Source: an uncultured Collinsella sp.
GTDB lineage: Bacteria; Actinomycetota; Coriobacteriia; Coriobacteriales; Coriobacteriaceae
DNA: 41,036 nt
Reading direction: 5' to 3'
Assembly (NCBI GenBank): GCA_958403395.1
Contig: CATXXF010000017.1
Coordinates: 1 to 41,036 of the forward strand
Below the pieces are notes generated by a model. The model did no database searches. It was not told the DNA's origin and worked only from the letters and a program-made list of their open reading frames with translations. The number at the start of each line of letters is the position of its first letter. Position 1 is the first letter of the stretch. Positions 26,132 to 32,865 of the stretch are shown here, in pieces. The position numbers and the translations under genes were made by a program.

Positions 26132-26225
26132 TGTTTCACGTGAAACATTCCGAATCGATATCAACCGCCATGTTTCACGTGAAACACTGCAAGTTGTTAG
26201 TATCCATTATGTTTCACGTGAAACA
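26132..26225. promoter_or_regulatory. parS: Cluster of three perfect parS sites
   Basis: TGTTTCACGTGAAACA occurs without mismatch at 26132-26147, 26171-26186 and 26210-26225. The spacing is 39 bases each time, with 23-base unrelated linkers. The last site ends two bases before the rsmG stop codon. This is the ParB loading zone and probably also covers the parA promoter. Confidence 0.97.
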
Positions 26226-26226
26226 T

Positions 26227-26964
26227 CTAGGCAAGCGGATTCTTCTTTGCCACGCCATTTGCACGAGGCAATGAGACAGATGCTGGATGACTCTTCTTAA
26301 GAACAATGAACTCCCTGTGACCCAAGCCTTCAGGCAAATCAATTGCGTCATTCAGAAGCAAAGTGAAGCCGCAAATCTTAGCTGCTGACATGCCGGAAGC
26401 AAGCTCCTCATCCGAAGGATTGCCCTTGGTTATAACAAATAGCCCTCCATCCTTCAGATACGGAGCTGCATACTCAACAAGAATCGGTAGAGGGGCCAGT
26501 GCGCGGGCGGTTACAACAGAGAACTGCTTCTTATGGCTTCGAGCAAATTCTTCAAGACGATCATGAACCGCATGAGCATGTTTCAATCCAAGAGCATGGA
26601 CAAAGGAATTAACCGCATCAACCTTCTTGCCAACAGAGTCAATATAAGTAGCTTTACGATGCGTGGTTATAGTTAATGGAATACCAGGGAAGCCCGCACC
26701 TGTTCCCATATCGAGCAAAGCTCCCTCAGGAGCCTTGTTGATATAGGGGAGCAAAACAAGTGAGTCGAGGATATGAAGTACTGCAGCATCTTCTACGTTA
26801 AGAATACGGGTGAGATTGGTTGTCTTATTTGTTTCTAGAACCAAATCCAAATGCTGAATACATTTTCTCAGCTCAACATCAGTTACGCTCAAGGAATACT
26901 CTTTGCAATAGGAAGTTAGACGACTCAACATCTCGTCAGCCTGCTGATCAGTAAGTACTAACAA
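26227..26964 (-). CDS. rsmG: 16S rRNA (guanine527-N7)-methyltransferase RsmG
   Basis: 245 residues. RsmG (GidB) methylates G527 of 16S rRNA with SAM; its loss gives low-level streptomycin resistance. The SAM-binding motif LLDMGTGAGFPGIPL and the following SVGKKVDAVNSFV and TARALAPL segments are typical. I start it at TTG 26964 because AAGGAG lies six bases upstream; the in-frame TTG at 27012 lies in the T tract of the jag terminator. The gene is AT-richer than jag and yidC, as are parA and parB. Confidence 0.93.
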   Translation of the reverse strand: MLVLTDQQADEMLSRLTSYCKEYSLSVTDVELRKCIQHLDLVLETNKTTNLTRILNVEDAAVLHILDSLVLLPYINKAPEGALLDMGTGAGFPGIPLTITTHRKATYIDSVGKKVDAVNSFVHALGLKHAHAVHDRLEEFARSHKKQFSVVTARALAPLPILVEYAAPYLKDGGLFVITKGNPSDEELASGMSAAKICGFTLLLNDAIDLPEGLGHREFIVLKKSHPASVSLPRANGVAKKNPLA

Positions 26965-27010
26965 CGAAAGCTCCTTTCTGACAAAAATCAGTGTATCGAG
27001 AACTTTTGAC

Positions 27011-27040
27011 AAAAAAAGGGGACGTGGAAACCACGTCCCC
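27011..27040 (-). terminator. Terminator of the rpmH-jag operon
   Basis: Minus-strand reading: a perfect 10-bp stem GGGGACGTGG/CCACGTCCCC with a 3-base loop followed by seven T residues, 20 bases after the jag stop codon. Confidence 0.93.
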
Positions 27041-27060
27041 TTAGCATAAGCTCGAGAAGA

Positions 27061-27630
27061 TTATCGAGCAACAATCACCACATGGCGATCAGGGTCAGAA
27101 CCCTCAGAATGAGTATCGACGGCATCATTGCCACGAAGTGCAATGTGAACCAGTCGACGCTCGTAGGCATTCATGGGCGGAAGCGAAACACTCTTATGAG
27201 TGCGGATGGCACGCTCGGCAGCAGACTGAGCCATGGAAGCAACCTTGTCCTGACGGCGACTCTTGTATCCCTCTACGTCCACTACAACCGGATACCTAAA
27301 GCCAAGTTTGCGGCTCACCAGCAAAGAGAACATAACCTGAAGGGCATCAAGGGTGCGACCATGACGGCCAATGAGAACAGCAAGGTCGGGAGCCGTTACA
27401 TCCAAAATCAGCTCACCCTCGTCGCCCTCATACTCATCGATAGGAGAGTTGGCGGCATCGAAGTGCGAAAGGATGGAACGCAGGATGGAAATCGCAACAT
27501 CGGCAATGGTGTCGAGCTCCTCATCGGTCAGCTCTTCACCAGCCTTGTAGCGCTGTGCAATCTCGGGATAATCGCCCGCGACCTGCGGGGCAACCTCCTC
27601 AAGCATATCCTCGATGATCTCTTCAGACAT
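27061..27630 (-). CDS. jag: KH-R3H RNA-binding protein Jag (KhpB)
   Basis: 189 residues. The KH domain has VLIGRHGRTLDALQ and the C-terminal R3H domain has NAYERRLVHIAL, both single-strand nucleic-acid binding. The usual Jag N-terminal domain is missing; an acidic helical segment of about 70 residues replaces it. KhpB proteins work with KhpA on RNA and cell division. ATG 27630 has GGAG six bases upstream. It follows yidC in the conserved rpmH-rnpA-yidD-yidC-jag order. Confidence 0.92.
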   Translation of the reverse strand: MSEEIIEDMLEEVAPQVAGDYPEIAQRYKAGEELTDEELDTIADVAISILRSILSHFDAANSPIDEYEGDEGELILDVTAPDLAVLIGRHGRTLDALQVMFSLLVSRKLGFRYPVVVDVEGYKSRRQDKVASMAQSAAERAIRTHKSVSLPPMNAYERRLVHIALRGNDAVDTHSEGSDPDRHVVIVAR

Positions 27631-27645
27631 AACGTACTCCAAAAG

Positions 27646-27657
27646 TTAGGTACCTAA
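27646..27657. repeat. TTAGGTACCTAA palindrome, right copy
   Basis: Identical to 24142-24153. It lies between yidC and jag, 15 bases from the jag start codon, in a 44-base gap. Confidence 0.6.
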
Positions 27658-27674
27658 ATAAGATTGATATCCCG

Positions 27675-28445
27675 TTACTTCTTCTTGTGCGGGCGCGGCT
27701 TCTTCTCTCGACGAATGACCTCAACCTGCAGCGGAGCGTTCTTAAGACGCTCCTCCTCATCGGCCTTCGCCTTGTCGATGACCTTCTGCGTCACAAAAAT
27801 CTGCTGGATAACCTGCCAAGCAGACGAGACGTCGTAGTACAGCAGAACACCAACGGGAAGGCTCCAGCCCATCCAAAGCATCATGACCGTCATGACAACG
27901 GCCATCATACGCATGCTCTGAGCCTGCTGGCCGGTCTGGTTGCGCGACATATAGAGCTGCGGAATCAGGGTCAGGACGGCGAACAGGATCAGGCAAACCA
28001 GCGCAGGCAGTGCAACCATAAAGCCATCGGCAAAGGAAGCGCTCGGCGTGGTGGTCAGGTCGGGCAGGATGTTGAAGAACGAGAACGTGCCGTCGTTAAA
28101 GTACTGCGGCAGGTTGCGCAGCAATGTAAACAGGGCGAACAGGATAGGCATCTGAATCAGCAGCGGCAGACAGCCAGCCATGGGGTTGAACTTGTTCTCG
28201 CTGTAGAACTTCTGCATCTCCTCGGCCTGACGCTGGGGATCGTCGGCATAGCGCTCCTGGATCTCGAGCATCTTGGGCTGCAGCACCTGCATGCGAGCCG
28301 TCGACTTGGTCGACTTGAGCATGAGCGGCGTCAGCAGCAGACGGATGATGACCACCAGGATGATGATGGACAGGCCCCAGTCGACCGCAAAGGTCTGGAT
28401 GAGCTTGAGCAGCTCGAAAAGGATGTTAACGATCCAATCCCACAT
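27675..28445 (-). CDS. yidC: Membrane protein insertase YidC/OxaA
   Basis: 256 residues. YidC inserts and folds membrane proteins. This is the short Gram-positive type with membrane segments near 22-42, 90-110, 145-165 and 180-215, the NPMAGCLPLLIQMPI motif, the conserved hydrophilic-groove Arg in the first segment (VVIIRLLLTPL) and a strongly basic tail (KKPRPHKKK) for ribosome contact. There is no lipoprotein signal. GGAGG lies nine bases before the ATG. Confidence 0.96.
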   Translation of the reverse strand: MWDWIVNILFELLKLIQTFAVDWGLSIIILVVIIRLLLTPLMLKSTKSTARMQVLQPKMLEIQERYADDPQRQAEEMQKFYSENKFNPMAGCLPLLIQMPILFALFTLLRNLPQYFNDGTFSFFNILPDLTTTPSASFADGFMVALPALVCLILFAVLTLIPQLYMSRNQTGQQAQSMRMMAVVMTVMMLWMGWSLPVGVLLYYDVSSAWQVIQQIFVTQKVIDKAKADEEERLKNAPLQVEVIRREKKPRPHKKK

Positions 28446-28474
28446 GTAAGTTTTCCTCCGATAGCGAGTGCCCG

Positions 28475-28699
28475 CTAGGGCACAGGGTCATAACCGCCGA
28501 CGTGCAGGGGATTGCAGCGAGCGATGCGCCTCACGGCAAGCCAGCAGCCTCTCAAAACACCGTGCTTCTCAATCGCCTGGATGGCGTATTGCGAGCACGT
28601 TGGGTAATAAATGCAGGCGTCAGGCAATAAGGGCGAAATAACCTGTTGATATATGCGAATAGGAGCGATGGCAACACGTCGCAAAACGTGATTGCTCAT
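28475..28699 (-). CDS. yidD: Membrane protein insertion efficiency factor YidD
   Basis: 74 residues with the family hallmark YYPTCSQYAIQAIEKHG and a conserved RIARCNPLHVGGYDPVP end. It aids YidC-dependent insertion. The ATG overlaps the rnpA stop codon (ATGA). Confidence 0.95.
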   Translation of the reverse strand: MSNHVLRRVAIAPIRIYQQVISPLLPDACIYYPTCSQYAIQAIEKHGVLRGCWLAVRRIARCNPLHVGGYDPVP

Positions 28700-29034
28700 C
28701 GCTCCTCCCCGGCAACGCCGGCGCGCTTCATAAGCGAACGCAACGCCTTGTCCATCTCCTGCGGCGAGGAAACCCTCGTCTTGGGAGTTGCAAACAAGAT
28801 GATGTCATAACCCGCAACGGGAAATCCACAGCTGCGGGCGGCCTCGCGCATCACACGCTTAGAACGGTTGCGCACGACAGCACAACCGAGCCGTTTAGCA
28901 CCAACGAAGGCGACCCTTCCGGAGTCGCCTTCGCCAACCGATTCACATATGGTCATTCGAATCAGAGGGTGATTGAAACGACGCCCCTGACTGAACACAT
29001 GCTCGAAATCTTGCCGAGACTTAATAGTCTTCAT
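28696..29034 (-). CDS. rnpA: Ribonuclease P protein component
   Basis: 112 residues. RnpA assists the RNase P RNA in removing tRNA 5' leaders. The conserved basic motif RNRSKRVMREAAR and the N-terminal RQDFEHVFSQGRR are present. It starts 20 bases after rpmH, and its stop overlaps the yidD start. Confidence 0.96.
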   Translation of the reverse strand: MKTIKSRQDFEHVFSQGRRFNHPLIRMTICESVGEGDSGRVAFVGAKRLGCAVVRNRSKRVMREAARSCGFPVAGYDIILFATPKTRVSSPQEMDKALRSLMKRAGVAGEER

Positions 29035-29054
29035 GCGAGATGTGTGTATCGCTG

Positions 29055-29189
29055 CTAGACAGTGAGACGCTTGCGGCCCTTGGCGCGACGACGGGCGAGC
29101 ACGGCACGACCACCCTTAGTGGCCATACGGGCACGGAAGCCATGGGTCTTGGCACGCTTACGCTTATTAGGCTGATACGTACGCTTCAT
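29055..29189 (-). CDS. rpmH: Ribosomal protein L34
   Basis: 44 residues starting MKRTYQPNKRKRAKTHGF, the invariant L34 beginning, and ending RRRAKGRKRLTV. ATG 29189 has AGGAGG eight bases upstream. It is the first gene of the operon running to jag, and its promoter borders the origin region. Confidence 0.98.
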   Translation of the reverse strand: MKRTYQPNKRKRAKTHGFRARMATKGGRAVLARRRAKGRKRLTV

Positions 29190-29261
29190 CTTAAGTTCCT
29201 CCTGCTGCATTTCGAGTGTCCGCGGGGACGCGGACGCAGATATAGACACGTGAGCTTGAAG

Positions 29262-29291
29262 ATTGTAGGGAAATCAATGTTCAAATGTCAA
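29262..29291 (-). promoter_or_regulatory. Promoter of the rpmH operon
   Basis: On the minus strand a perfect TTGACA (29286-29291) and TACAAT (29262-29267) are separated by 18 bases. A strong sigma-70-type promoter facing away from dnaA. Confidence 0.88.
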
Positions 29292-29534
29292 GAAATCAAA
29301 GGTAAAAGGTTGCGCAGTTCACACGGTTCCCCCATAAGCCAAGCTCGATTTAGCGGTGCATGGCAACTTTTCACGATATTTCATCGAGTTTTCAACAGGT
29401 CATGTTGGCAATGTTGAGAACTTTTCGTCCGTTTTCCAAAGTTTTCAACAGGTTTTGAAAGTTTGTCGAAAGATGAGAAACATTGCACGGTGAGCTACTA
29501 TTTGTTCGAAACCTTTTGGAAGATTGCGAGCGGC
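29292..29534. other. oriC: Left part of the putative replication origin
   Basis: This non-coding stretch between rpmH and the ATPase-dnaA operon holds two copies of GTTTTCAACAGGT (29388-29400, 29441-29453) and an inverted variant TTCTCAACA (29412-29420, minus). TTTTCAACA fits the DnaA-box consensus TTWTNCACA at all but position 6. A possible plus promoter TTGCGC-17-CATAAG lies upstream of these. No consensus TTATCCACA box is present. Confidence 0.6.
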
Positions 29535-30887
29535 ATGTCTGACGACTTTTACACCATGGTCGATTCCGGAGACCCGGCACCCGACAACGAGCACATCACC
29601 GGCGTGCGCGAAGAGCGTGACGAAGGTGAACAGACGACAACGCAGGCGCCAAAAGCCATGTACGCCGCGCGCATCGCCGTCTATGACGACATGCTGTCGA
29701 CACCGCGTGTGATCGTCATTGATCCGCAAGATGTCCGCACGTATTTGGAAGAGACGACCAACACCGTCTACCAGTGCATGAAAGAACAAGGTGGCCATAT
29801 CTCGCTCATGGTCATCCGCGAGATTGTCGAAAACTTTATCCACGCACACTTTGCAGAGCCCATCATCTCGATTCTGGACGGCGGAGACACCATCCGCTTT
29901 GCTGACCAAGGACCCGGCATCGACGACAAGGAACGCGCTTTCGACTTTGGCGTTACCAGCGCAAACAGCAAGATGAAGCGCTATATCCGTGGAACCGGAG
30001 CAGGGTTTCCCATGGTGCAGGAGTATTTGGAAAACGCCGGCGGTGCCGTATCCATCGAGGACAACATGGGCAACGGCACCGTGGTTACGGTAAGCCTGAA
30101 CCCTAAACGCGTGCAGGAAATCGAGCGTGCCGGCGGACGCGGTGCTGCCGTGCGGCCCGAGACGGAGCAGCCCACATATCCCCTGCCGGGAGCTTTTGCG
30201 CAGCAGCCCATGGCAACGCAGCAGATGCAGCCCCCCGTGGGGCAGATGCAGCAGCCCGGAATGCTTCCCACACAAGAGCCCCAGGCGGCATCTATGTCGA
30301 TGACGCCAAACATGCCAGAGGCCATGCCGCTGGCAGATCAGGATGCAGCAGCAATGCAGCAGGCGACGGGGGCACCGGGTGGCCAGCAAATGGGCTATCA
30401 GCCGTACCAACGGGGATATCCATATCAGCAGATGCCGCCACTGGGGTATGGCCAGCAGTTCCCGCAGCAGTACCAGCAGGGATATCAGCAGCCGTACCAG
30501 CAGATGCCGCAGCAGCAGTACAACCCCTGGGCCCAACAGATGCCTCTGCAGCCTTACCAACAGTGGCCTCAAAGTTTTCAACAGCAAATGCCGCCGATGC
30601 AGAGTTCTCAACAACCAGCAGCTCAAATGATGTATCCTAATGCAGCAAATCAGTATGCGCAGCCACAACCGGACGTGTTCGTAAGCGATCGCGGCAACGC
30701 CGCGCTGGGCTATCTGGCGCAAAATCAAGCGTGCGGTGCAACCGATCTGGCGAGGGCGTTTGGAAACTCGGCCCCCACTTGGTCACGCACGCTCAATGAC
30801 TTGGCGCAGGCCGGCTTGGTCATCAAGCATGGCCAGAAATACCATCTGACCGAACTCGGCGCCGCTCGCGTGCGAGCTCAGAGCTAA
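29535..30887 (+). CDS. GHKL ATPase with prion-like linker and winged helix, upstream of dnaA
   Basis: 450 residues from ATG 29535. Residues 58-190 form a HATPase domain: N-box IREIVENF (Glu96, Asn100), G1 DQGPGID (124-130), G2 RGTGAGFPMV (152-161) and a final GNGTVVTVSL strand. No H-box, membrane segment or receiver domain is present, so it is not an ordinary kinase. About 222-378 is a low-complexity Gln/Pro/Met/Tyr stretch of prion-like composition. Residues 386-446 form a winged helix (ATDLARAFGNSAPTWSRTLNDL). dnaA starts 15 bases downstream, in one operon. It may be a nucleotide-controlled DNA-binding regulator of initiation (inference). Weak start choice: GTG 29490 and TTG 29463 are also in frame. 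Confidence 0.8.
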   Translation: MSDDFYTMVDSGDPAPDNEHITGVREERDEGEQTTTQAPKAMYAARIAVYDDMLSTPRVIVIDPQDVRTYLEETTNTVYQCMKEQGGHISLMVIREIVENFIHAHFAEPIISILDGGDTIRFADQGPGIDDKERAFDFGVTSANSKMKRYIRGTGAGFPMVQEYLENAGGAVSIEDNMGNGTVVTVSLNPKRVQEIERAGGRGAAVRPETEQPTYPLPGAFAQQPMATQQMQPPVGQMQQPGMLPTQEPQAASMSMTPNMPEAMPLADQDAAAMQQATGAPGGQQMGYQPYQRGYPYQQMPPLGYGQQFPQQYQQGYQQPYQQMPQQQYNPWAQQMPLQPYQQWPQSFQQQMPPMQSSQQPAAQMMYPNAANQYAQPQPDVFVSDRGNAALGYLAQNQACGATDLARAFGNSAPTWSRTLNDLAQAGLVIKHGQKYHLTELGAARVRAQS

Positions 30888-30902
30888 AGAACGGGAGAGA
30901 CA

Positions 30903-32627
30903 GTGGACGAGGAAGCAAGCATCATCCTGGGGGATGCCATCGCCTTTTGCCAGCGCGACGGCCAAGATGCACGCCTCATCAACATGCTGGGGCAATCGCG
31001 GGCCATAAGCCTGACCGAAGATACGCTCACGATCGAGGCCCCCTCGCGCTTTGCCATCGCGCAGCTCAAAAAGCATCAGCCGACTATTGAGGCCTATCTG
31101 GAAGAAATCGCCTTTGCACCGATCGCGCTCGACATCGTGGCACCGCAAGGCGCCGCAACGGAATCCGCTGCCGCGACGGCGCCCGCCACGGCTCCCGCCG
31201 CTTCCCCGGCGGCACCGACCTCCGCAGGCGACGTGCCGACAATCGAGCACCAGCACAGCGATGTTTCCCGTGAAACCATGGCACCGTTGCCGACCGCGGC
31301 GGCGACGTCAACGAACGCACCCGTCACGCACATGCCTATCGCTCACGACGCAGCAGCGGGCGCGGATTCGGGCATTGCAATCAAGAACACGCTCTCGGCC
31401 GATGATTTTCGTCGCATGATGAACCAGATGAAGGGCGGAGCGCCGACTAAATCCACGCAAGCTGCGACCCCCGCTTCACCCATACCGGCGCCGACCGTGC
31501 CGGCCGAGCAGAATACGGATGGAGCCCCGCTCGCCGCGACCTCAAAATTTACCTTTGAGAACTTTGTCTACGGCCCCGAAAACAGCCATGCCTATCGCTC
31601 GGCACTCAAGTTTGCCGCCCTCGCGGACGAGCGCGGCACATGCACATCACTGTTCATCTACGGCAAATCGGGCCTGGGCAAGACGCACCTGCTGCTTGCC
31701 ATCAAAAACGAGCTCGCCGAGAAGTCGCCCGAGATCAAGGTCAAGTATGCCAACTCCCAGGCATATCTGGACGACCTGATGACCGAGTTCGACCGCCAAA
31801 AGAAGAGCAACGCCCCCATCATGCAGGCGTACCACGGCGTGGACGTGCTCATCATCGATGACATCCAAAACATCATCGGCAAGCGCGCGAGCGTGGACTA
31901 CTTTTTCCAGCTCATGGACGAGTTCATCCGCAACAACAAGAAGGTCGTCATCGCGGCAGACCGCGCCCCCAAGGACCTGAGCATGGACGAGCGCCTGACC
32001 AGCCGCTTCAACGCCGGCATGCTCTGCCTGGTCGCAGAGCCCAGCTACGAGATGAAATACAAGATCTTGCAGCGCTATTACGAGAACACCATCGTCGCCG
32101 CTCCCGAGGCAGGCGACGACTCGCTGCTGGCGGCCTATGGGGGCGACGGCGGGCACCTGACCGACGAGCACTTTAAACACATGGCCGAGGTCTCAGGCAC
32201 CAACATCCGCGAACTCGAGAGCTTTTGCGAGCGCTGCGCCGGCGAGGCGGGCGACCGCGAGCGCGAGGGAGGGGAACTCACCTTTGACGATATCGACGCC
32301 ATCGCCAGCCAGTACTTCGACACATCGGCCAAAAAGATCAACGTCCAGACGGTTCAGTCCGTCATCGAAGAGCAGTACGGCGTGACGCACGAGGAGCTCA
32401 TCGGCCCGCGTCGCAACGCCAATATCGCCAAAGCACGCCATATCGCTATCTACCTTGCCATCGAAATGTGCGAGATGACGACCACGGCGGTAGGCGCCGA
32501 ATTTGGCAACCGCAACCACTCGACCGTCAGCACGAGTTACAAAAAGGTCCAGAAGATGATCCAGGAAGACCGCACCGTCACCGAAGACCTCAAGTCGCTG
32601 CGCGATAAAATTACACTGCGCTCGTAG
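30903..32627 (+). CDS. dnaA: Chromosomal replication initiator DnaA
   Basis: 574 residues. Domain I (1-75) is divergent; domain II (about 80-213) is a long Ala/Pro/Thr-rich linker; the AAA+ domain has FIYGKSGLGKTHL (Walker A, Lys260), VLIIDDIQNI (Walker B, Asp319-Asp320) and an ERLTSRF sensor region; domain IV (about 485-574) binds DNA. The usual GGRDHTTV signature is GNRNHSTV here (535-542): Asn replaces the base-contacting Asp and Ser the first Thr. GTG start with GGGAG five bases upstream. It is cotranscribed with the ATPase gene. A parS-like site lies in the linker coding region. Confidence 0.97.
   Translation: MDEEASIILGDAIAFCQRDGQDARLINMLGQSRAISLTEDTLTIEAPSRFAIAQLKKHQPTIEAYLEEIAFAPIALDIVAPQGAATESAAATAPATAPAASPAAPTSAGDVPTIEHQHSDVSRETMAPLPTAAATSTNAPVTHMPIAHDAAAGADSGIAIKNTLSADDFRRMMNQMKGGAPTKSTQAATPASPIPAPTVPAEQNTDGAPLAATSKFTFENFVYGPENSHAYRSALKFAALADERGTCTSLFIYGKSGLGKTHLLLAIKNELAEKSPEIKVKYANSQAYLDDLMTEFDRQKKSNAPIMQAYHGVDVLIIDDIQNIIGKRASVDYFFQLMDEFIRNNKKVVIAADRAPKDLSMDERLTSRFNAGMLCLVAEPSYEMKYKILQRYYENTIVAAPEAGDDSLLAAYGGDGGHLTDEHFKHMAEVSGTNIRELESFCERCAGEAGDREREGGELTFDDIDAIASQYFDTSAKKINVQTVQSVIEEQYGVTHEELIGPRRNANIAKARHIAIYLAIEMCEMTTTAVGAEFGNRNHSTVSTSYKKVQKMIQEDRTVTEDLKSLRDKITLRS
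31262..31277. promoter_or_regulatory. parS-like site inside dnaA
   Basis: TGTTTCCCGTGAAACC matches parS at 14 of 16 positions. It lies in the domain II linker coding region (codons for SDVSRETM). Confidence 0.5.
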
Positions 32628-32865
32628 GGAAATAGAGACACCTGTTGAAAACTTGTCGAAACCACGGGCATAAGGTGTCTAAAACCCAATCCGCGGTGAT
32701 GAAAAGTTTTGCGCAGGTTTTGAACGTGGAAAACCACCCCTGTTGCACACAGGTTGCTGTCGATTCTCTTTCTGGGTCTGACCTGCGTCTTTGGGAGTAA
32801 TCAACAGTTTCGTCAGTGCTATTACTATTATTAAGATATTTATATCTATAGAAAGGTATTAAAAG
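32628..32865. other. oriC: Right part of the putative replication origin (dnaA-dnaN spacer)
   Basis: The spacer holds an inverted copy of the left-origin 13-mer (ACCTGTTGAAAAC, 32640-32652), a box-like TAATCAACA (32798-32806), a weaker inverted box at 32741-32749, and an AT-rich stretch (32818-32865) ending at dnaN. AGACACCT (32636-32643) and AGGTGTCT (32673-32680) form a loose hairpin after dnaA. The order boxes, then trio, then AT-rich DNA is that of the Bacillus unwinding site. Confidence 0.65.
32819..32833 (-). promoter_or_regulatory. DnaA-trio element
   Basis: Read 5'-3' on the minus strand: TAA TAA TAG TAA TAG. Read 3'-5' away from the box at 32798-32806 this is GAT AAT GAT AAT AAT, five consecutive matches to the DnaA-trio consensus 3'-(G/A)AT-5' that loads DnaA on single strands. 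Confidence 0.6.

Noticed and set aside
24142..27657. Recent genomic island carrying the par genes
   Set aside because: The gene order rsmG-parA-parB next to rpmH-yidC is the ancestral one, so the lower GC content is not evidence of acquisition.
32636..32680. Terminator of dnaA
   Set aside because: The 8-bp arms have a 29-base loop containing a DnaA-box-like sequence and only four A residues after; too weak to call as a terminator.
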